Shown here piece by piece: positions 9,159 through 14,453 of a stretch of 14,453 bases of DNA. The translations under genes were made by a program, and so were the position numbers. The stretch spans positions 1-14,453 of the forward strand of contig JALLBK010000666.1 of assembly GCA_036940085.1 (NCBI GenBank), given 5' to 3'. The notes under the pieces are model-generated. The model did no database searches, was not told the DNA's origin, and was given only the letters and a program-made list of their open reading frames with translations. This stretch comes from Discostella pseudostelligera (taxonomy: Eukaryota > Bacillariophyta > Thalassiosirophyceae > Thalassiosirales > Thalassiosiraceae). Position 1 is the first letter of the stretch, and each line of letters begins with the position of its first letter.

Positions 9159-9867
9159 GCTTTCTTTCAAACTGAGGTGCGATGGTGCGCCTAAAGGCTA
9201 CTACTTCTAATGGAAGGCAATGAACATCAACGATCGTAGACGGTGAATTGACGGACTCTACGAATCTGTACGATGCCCCGAGGCAGAACCGATGGATAGA
9301 ATCAGAAAGGCAGCGAGGGGGCTAAAGCGGGAAGAGGCAGGAAGATTGATAGAGATCGCTGATCGAAGGCCTATACGGATGAGATCACGGAAAATGCAAT
9401 CGACGGAAGAGGTGCCAATAACGATTTCAATAACTGCACCATCGCCATGGTCGAAGGCACGGTGAATTTGGTTTTGGTTCTCCGTCGTCTTCGGGCACAA
9501 GGAAATGACTTTTCTTGATTTTCCTTATTTATTTCCGGAACTCACTACGACCAGGCCGGTTCCGCCCGTCGGTCCAGCAATTCGGCGGGAGAGATTCTAA
9601 CTCGACTCGACTGACTTAGGTATACACGTGGAAGCAAGTTGTCAAACGCCTCCATGCTCCTCCATCTCCATCAATATCAAACCGTAGCAACCGTCATTAT
9701 CCCCAATTGAACGCAATTGTAGATAGTGCATGACATTGTCTATTGCATTGGTGATGGATGGATGATGAAACGAAGAGAGCGGCCGTCGGTGTCGCTTGCT
9801 GCTTGGGAATTCGGTAGCTATCGTACAGTACAAAACGGGTACAAAGTGAATGCATTCGACACAGAAT
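9159..9867. other. Spacer between the CW zinc finger and kinesin genes
   Basis: 709 nt that should contain the CW gene promoter and 5' UTR (right of 9158) and the kinesin 3' UTR (left of 9868). I see no supported gene. The open frames here start with TTG or GTG and show no family motif. There is a perfect CACGTG at 9625-9630 and a GC-rich patch with GGCGGGAG near 9584. No tRNA-like cloverleaf was evident. Confidence 0.55.
9625..9630. promoter_or_regulatory. CACGTG palindrome (E-box/G-box)
   Basis: A perfect CACGTG lies about 470 nt upstream of the CW gene start codon. This hexamer binds bHLH and bZIP factors in many eukaryotes. One hexamer is weak evidence, and its role here is unproven. Confidence 0.25.
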
Positions 9868-12800
9868 CTAAAATCTAGCGGATCTTTGATATAATTCTCT
9901 GAGGGTCCTATTGTCACGAGCGAGCTGTTCGTTTTCCAATCTTATGCAATCCATTCGCTTCCCGATCTTATCGACTTTGGATTGTAGCTCAGCATTCAAT
10001 CGGGATTGTTTCTTGTAGTCAACACCAAGACTCTCGAACTGTCTCGTAAGAGCATTATCGCGTTCAAGTATGCGATCGGCATTCTCTTCAATGCTTGCTT
10101 TACTCGCTTCCAAAAACAAGACTTTGTCTTCAAGGTCATTCTTCTCTTTCAAGAGGTTATCAACATTAGCACGAAGAGATTCGTAGTCTATGGCAACACA
10201 AATCAAATGAGAGGTCAAGAAAGAGACAGACAAAGGGGCAAAATCTCCAAGTGGAACATACCGGCCTCATATTCTGCTGTAACTCTGTCAAGCTTCATTC
10301 GGATATTTTCTTTTTCATGTAGCAAATGATCTCTCTCAGCTGCAATCTTCTCGGACTTGGATACTAGATTCTCGTTCGACTTTATGATATCGTCTCGTGC
10401 GGTGCAGGCAGCGTCAAGTTGAGCGATGGCCCTAGCATGTAGACATTGAAGCTCGCGCATTTTATTTTCTATGCATTCTTGTTTCCTATGTAATGATTCG
10501 TTCTTTTCCTTAAGATCAGTATTCTCCGACGAAAGCATATCGACTTGCTCTTGTATTCTCGTCATGGATAGTTGGTGTTGAGCTTTTGCATTTTCGTGAC
10601 GACTGATCTCGGTATTCATTGCTTGAAACTTGTTAGATAAGTCTTTGACTTTTGCGTTGACAGAATTCAGTTGGCTTTTCAGCTTCGATTTCTCACTTTC
10701 AGACTTGAAGAATCCGACTACTGAAGCCTCTTCGCGTTTGTTGGCGTCTTGCAACTCCTCCTGCATAGAGCGCTTGTCTTTGGTCAGATCATTAACTTTC
10801 TGATTGAGCCGAGTATTTTCTGCTACTGAAGTCTCTTCGCGTTTGTTTGCGTCTTGCAACTGCCGTTGCATAGTACTCATGTCTTTGGTCAGATCATTAA
10901 CTTGCTGACTGAGTCGAGTATTTTCTGCTTCCAATTCATGCCTCTCGTTGATTTGTTGCCGATGTTGATCAGCCAGTTCACTTGTGAGTTCATCCACCCT
11001 CTTCGTCAAATCGAGGTTTTCATTCCTTAGACGACTTTGTTCAGTAACCAGTACATTACTCTCTTCTATCAATTCATCGATTGCTGTATCTTGTGCATAG
11101 TGCAGCTTTTCCTTTTCTGCATTTCGTTCAATGGAAGCAGTATCCGTTACCTGGTCGTGTTCATCCAATTCAGCGAGCAGTCTATCGTTCTTTCTGATTA
11201 ACTCATTGATTTCATCATGAGATCGGACGGAATTGCTAGAATTCTTTTCCATCAGGTCGTTTCTTTCATTCAAACACTTCTTCCACTCCGTGTCAAGGCT
11301 AAACAGTGCATCATCGAGCTCAATGGACTTTGACTTCAATGAGGCATTCGCATTCGACAGTTCTTCTTCATACTTATCGATCTTCTCAATCAGTGCACGC
11401 TTTTCCGCATCATATTCACAAGATAAGTTCTCTTGATCCAGCACTTGAGCCTCTAGCTCTGCATTTGCTCGTTCTAAAGTATCTATCGCTTCTTTCAACG
11501 AGATGATCTTAGCATTGGCATCATCCGCATTGAGGCAAAACTTCTCGTCGCTAACTCTTAGGAGCTCTTTGGTTTTTAGCAATTCATCTTCAAGCTCAAG
11601 CGAGCGTCTTAATTTTTCATCCTTTTGGTCAGACTTGGCTAATAACTCTTCAATCCAATCCTAAAATATCATTAGATGGATAAAAATGAGTGATAGATAA
11701 AAAGCAATGCATGTTTGTGTTGGCAAAGCACGGTGATTTTCTACTCACCAGAGCGTCGTTCTTTTGCAGGGAGAGATCATCAATCTGACGCTCGAGGCCG
11801 TCGATGAGACTCTTCGCATGAGCAAGCTTCGATTCAAGCTTATCGATTTCAGTTAGAGAGTCGCCTTCGTCCTGAGCCTCTACGTTGTCTCGATCAGTAT
11901 GCAACCACCGCGCCTCGGCAATCAAGGAACTCCTGTGATCGCCATCACTCGATTGTGCAAGTTTTACTAACGAATACCTCTTTTGCTTGTCAGCCTTACG
12001 GATTTTCCCTGGCTTTGAATATTGAGGCTTCGTCTGGAGACTTTTCAATTGCTGTGCTTTCACTTTGAGCGCATGAAGAAGTACACCCCCGCTACCGCAT
12101 GAGGTTAACTGAGGAATCGACCGATCATCCCTTGACGTTAGATGATCGGAAGTTGAATGTGTAGGAGACGAAGCCTCCATGCGGATGGATATCACACGAT
12201 CATCGTCGACAACAGTTGACGAACACCAATGACTGTCTCGGGATTGATACGCCGCCGCACTGAATACAAAATTTTTGAGATTGACAAGCTTTCGTTCCAT
12301 CGCCAAAGTATTATTATTTGTCATCTCCATTTCTCTCAGCTGCTCCTCTAGCTTTCTATTNGTCATCTCCATTTCTCTCAGCTGCTCCTCTAGCTTTCTA
12401 TTTTCCATCTTGCATTTGGCATTCTCCATCTTTAGCTTGGCGATAACGTCGGCACCTTCCACCTCCTCGTTAACGACAGCATTAGTCTTCACCAATTTCG
12501 CCCTTGCTGCGAATTGGAGTGTTGATTTCGTCTCTTCGACATATTTACTAGAAGGAGATATGCAGCATACAACTACCATGCGTGCATTGCCAGAGAGCGA
12601 TGGCTTCAAGATTCTAGTGAGCTTACTATCCCTGTAGTTGATGTGCCTTTGAAGAATGAGTGCATGAGATTGTAACGGTAGATGCTGTTAGATGACATAA
12701 TAAATGTTGACCTTCAGAGATGAGGTCAAGCATCACGTTGAACTCACCCGGGATATCTCTGCCCTAAACTCATGAGCACTTTGGAAAGAGTCAACAAACT

Positions 12801-14011
12801 GGAGTACAACCCAGTTGCTTTTGAGCTTCTATAAAAATATCTGTGATACGACGAGCAAGAGTTCGAAGATCTCACCTCTGATTTATCATTCCTCCTTCCT
12901 TCTTTTGCATTCCCGATGCATTGGTATGGCGCACGCTCTCGGACCCTGCCAGATCGACCAAGTTAAGAGTACTTGTGGTTTTCACTACCAAGTTGGAGGT
13001 TGATGAACAGTCCTCATAGTTTTCTTTATTTTCCGCATCACCTCTCAAATCCGTGGTTGTCTTTCGTTCCAAACTAATCGACAGTATTGCGTGTGATCGC
13101 GATGATCTATCGTTCATTTTTGTCGACCCAACAGACTTGTTTTTCTCTCCTGCTTTGAATACCTCCATCAACTGCTCAAAAGATCCTACTGCAATCTCCT
13201 TCAGACCCTCGACTGAAATCGAGCCTTGCTTATCCTCTCGGATGATGAGTGAAGTAGACGATGATTTGCGGCTTTGATCATTGAGTAGATCTCGCAACTC
13301 TTCGTTGTATATTTCAACGTAGGATACACGGACCGAACACTCCGTTGCAATCTCGTCACTGCGCCTCTCCTTGATGGATTGAAAAATATCTCTTGCTGCT
13401 AATTGAATGATGCCCACGCTACTTTCAGGATTTTGACATCCTTGCATAGTATAAGTCTTTCCACTGCATGTTTGGCCATAGGTGAAGACGGTACCATTGA
13501 CTCCATTTTCTGTTACCGATTCTACCACATCACTGACGAGTTCATTATAGATCTCGCATGTATTGGCATCTTCTCCAAATACTCGATCATAAACAAACTC
13601 AGAATCGCCATCCAACGTTCCTCTACGAGAACTATTATTTGATGCAAAATAAATGGATTCTCTCCTTCCACCTGACGTTTCGACAATGGCATTCCGCTCG
13701 GCCGCAACACTCCACGCCCGTTCTGCGTATTGATCTCCCTCTGGCACAAGTGGCCGCACACGGACTGCAACTTTGACAGCCTCCTCTTCGTTGCTGCTGC
13801 TGCTGGTTGTTTTTGCAGTGCTGTCCGATAGCTTACTGGATGACCTAGATTCAAATTTTAGTTTCTTACCAGTCTTTGGCCGCGGTGGGCTAGCTGTACG
13901 AGATAGCGTTCGTAGGGCTCGTTCCATTGACGAGGCGGAAGCATCTCGTTGGATGCCCGCCGCACCTTTAATGGGTGTCACCATTCCCCGTCGAGGCGAT
14001 ACTCGAGACAT
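9868..14011 (-). CDS. Kinesin heavy chain, N-terminal motor, probably kinesin-7/CENP-E type, five exons
   Basis: Exons are 14011-12876, 12798-12748, 12646-11749, 11660-10262 and 10187-9868, giving 1,267 aa; all junctions keep frame. This is a microtubule motor ATPase. The motor spans about residues 79-450: VKVAVRVRPL opens it, the P-loop is GQTCSGKT (179-186), switch I NDRSSRSH (300-307), switch II DLAGSE (353-358). INQSLLTLSKV and HINYRDSKLT, on separate exons, join only after splicing. ISPS and TLQFAARAK close the motor. The neck and stalk that follow are almost entirely heptad coiled coil to the C-terminus, with a 35-aa tandem repeat (941-975, 976-1010). The motor sequence and long stalk suggest kinesin-7/CENP-E, a mitotic chromosome motor; that subfamily is inference. 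The P-loop has Cys where Gly, Ser or Ala is usual, and Gln replaces Lys in the usual INKSLL. An N at 12361 falls in ACN, so Thr is unaffected. The frame stays open 14 codons upstream but only from a TTG, so ATG 14011 is the start. Confidence 0.92.
10188..10261 (-). other. Fourth intron of the kinesin gene
   Basis: GT-AG intron of 74 nt in phase 1, the shortest in the window. The donor is GGCCG|GTATGT and the acceptor GTTGCCATAG|AC. Reading through ends at TGA inside the intron. Splicing keeps the coiled coil (EYEAD joined to YESLRAN). Confidence 0.88.
10716..10925 (-). repeat. Tandem 105-bp repeat in the kinesin stalk
   Basis: Copy 1 is 10925-10821 and copy 2 is 10820-10716. Each encodes 35 residues (five heptads) beginning ENTRL, containing VNDLTKD and ending in LQDANKREE plus a short SV tail. 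The copies differ at several codons, so this is a genuine, partly diverged duplication that preserves the coiled-coil register. Confidence 0.92.
11661..11748 (-). other. Third intron of the kinesin gene
   Basis: GT-AG intron of 88 nt in phase 0. The donor is GCTCTG|GTGAGT and the acceptor GATATTTTAG|GAT. It joins KNDAL to DWIEELLAKS within the stalk. Confidence 0.88.
12320..12402 (-). repeat. Exact 41-bp direct duplication around a single N in the kinesin
   Basis: Bases 12320-12360 and 12362-12402 are identical and are separated by the N at 12361. The period is 42 nt, so the protein gains 14 residues (NRKLEEQLREMEM plus Thr, twice; about 478-505), exactly two heptads. The identity and the N make an unmerged contig overlap about as likely as a true repeat. 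Confidence 0.9.
12647..12747 (-). other. Second intron of the kinesin gene
   Basis: GT-AG intron of 101 nt in phase 2. The donor is CCCGG|GTGAGT and the acceptor TTCTTCAAAG|GCAC. An AG further upstream is out of frame; this acceptor restores the conserved HINYRDSKLT motif. Confidence 0.88.
12799..12875 (-). other. First intron of the kinesin gene
   Basis: GT-AG intron of 77 nt in phase 2. The donor is CAGAG|GTGAGA and the acceptor GTACTCCAG|TTTG. It precedes a 51-nt microexon (12798-12748) that encodes LLTLSKVLMSLGQRYP, a conserved motor helix. Confidence 0.9.
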
Positions 14012-14228
14012 CGTGCCCAGTTCTCTAGATCCAAAGCAATGATCTCGCACCAAGACAGATGAAAAGAAGGATAGGTGATCTACCGCCTCGGCTGATGAAG
14101 GCTATCTAGCGACTACCGGGAGGGCTCGGCGTCAACAGTTGCCACTATCGTTATCGTTATCGTATGAGTAGTATTATTGACGTCGCTATGGGGATATCGT
14201 AGTGCATGTCATTGATGGTAGGGGTCCG

Positions 14229-14230
<2 letters not shown>

Positions 14231-14263
<33 letters not shown>
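14231..14263. repeat. (TC)16 microsatellite
   Basis: An uninterrupted TC dinucleotide run of 33 nt. On the minus strand it is a GA tract upstream of the kinesin gene; such tracts act as GAGA-type promoter elements in some eukaryotes. Function here is not shown. Confidence 0.95.
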
Positions 14264-14264
<1 letters not shown>

Positions 14265-14320
14265 GCGGCGAGCGGCGGCAGCGGCAGCGGCAGCGGGGGC
14301 GGGGGCGGGGGCCGGCGGGC
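14265..14320 (+). repeat. GC-rich GGCAGC/GGGGGC repeat with G-quadruplex potential
   Basis: AGCGGC-type units pass into three G5 runs (14295-14299, 14301-14305, 14307-14311) separated by single C bases, followed by a GGG at 14317-14319. Four G-runs with loops of 1, 1 and 5 nt satisfy the usual intramolecular G-quadruplex pattern on the plus strand. It lies just upstream of the plus-strand ATG at 14331. Confidence 0.8.
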
Positions 14321-14330
14321 GTAGGCGGCG

Positions 14331-14453
14331 ATGAGCGATGACGAAGATCTTGAAGATAGAAGATGGCGCGTCGGTTGGCGGTTGTTGGCAGCAATCGCCA
14401 ATAATATCTTCACTCTGCTTCCGCTTCAACCAAGATCGTTTCTCGCATTATCT
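14331..14453 (+). CDS. Probable 5' end of a divergent gene, partial at the window edge
   Basis: An ATG at 14331 opens a frame of 41 codons that reaches the window end with no stop. An in-frame TAG at 14322-14324 makes this the first possible ATG. The peptide starts MSDDEDLEDRRW, an acidic N-terminus, then turns hydrophobic (RLLAAIANNIFTLLPL), which could be a signal anchor or an amphipathic helix. I do not recognise a family. A head-to-head arrangement with the kinesin is common in compact genomes. The frame is too short to be certain it is coding. Confidence 0.4.
   Translation, partial: MSDDEDLEDRRWRVGWRLLAAIANNIFTLLPLQPRSFLALS

Larger units (their letters stand above)
14012..14330. promoter_or_regulatory. 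Divergent intergenic region between the kinesin and a plus-strand ORF
   Basis: 319 nt between the kinesin start codon (minus) and a plus-strand ATG at 14331, so probably a shared promoter region. It holds three TATCGT units (14146-14163), a TC microsatellite (14231-14263) and a GC-rich tract (14265-14320). No convincing TATA box is seen. The minus-strand frame across it encodes only Arg-Glu and Pro-Leu repeats from the simple sequence. Confidence 0.5.

Noticed and set aside
9258..9500. 80-aa minus-strand frame in the spacer before the CW gene
   Set aside because: It starts with TTG, has no conserved motif and lies in the likely promoter region.
9642..9917. 91-aa minus-strand frame overlapping the kinesin 3' end
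   Set aside because: It starts with GTG and overlaps the kinesin C-terminal coding sequence in a different frame.
14186..14413. Minus-strand frames with Arg-Glu and Pro-Leu repeats
   Set aside because: The peptide is a direct translation of the TC microsatellite and the GC tract; no gene evidence.

Overview
The window is 14.5 kb of eukaryotic nuclear DNA. It carries four spliced genes, all on the minus strand, and the probable start of a fifth on the plus strand at the right edge. Introns are short (74-124 nt) and GT-AG, mostly with GTGAGT/GTAAGT-type donors; spacers are a few hundred bases, and base composition is moderate with local GC-rich or simple-repeat patches. The gene set (NOC1/CEBPZ, a PX-BAR sorting nexin, a CW zinc finger protein, a kinesin) fits a compact protist genome. 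A stramenopile such as a diatom is my best guess. That is inference from gene style: no taxonomic marker is visible.

Layout from left to right. (1) 85-3003, minus: NOC1/MAK21/CEBPZ-type ribosome biogenesis factor, two exons, 946 aa. (2) 3004-3592: spacer holding a 12-unit, 20-bp minisatellite. (3) 3593-7668, minus: a PX-domain sorting nexin with a BAR-like C-terminal region, best modelled as three exons and 1,296 aa; its first exon is joined over an in-frame stop that lies inside a 93-nt intron. (4) 7669-7988: spacer with three GGCGGGAA sites and a single N at 7755, which is followed by a 55-bp exact copy of part of gene 1. (5) 7989-9158, minus: a nuclear CW zinc finger protein, three exons, 318 aa. 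(6) 9159-9867: spacer with no supported gene. (7) 9868-14011, minus: kinesin heavy chain, five exons, 1,267 aa, probably kinesin-7/CENP-E type. (8) 14012-14330: divergent promoter region with a TC microsatellite and a G-quadruplex-prone GC tract. (9) 14331 to the window end, plus: an ORF without a stop, probably the first exon of another gene.

The genes do not form a pathway. They are housekeeping or cell-cycle genes lying near one another: nucleolar 60S assembly, endosomal membrane sorting, chromatin reading and a mitotic-type motor. I found no mobile element, CRISPR array, tRNA or rRNA, and no clear previously undescribed system. The most useful second-look items are the two single-N positions, both next to exact duplications and so possible assembly joins; the hidden 5' exon of the sorting nexin; the minisatellite; and the heptad-preserving internal repeats in the kinesin and in the sorting nexin tail.
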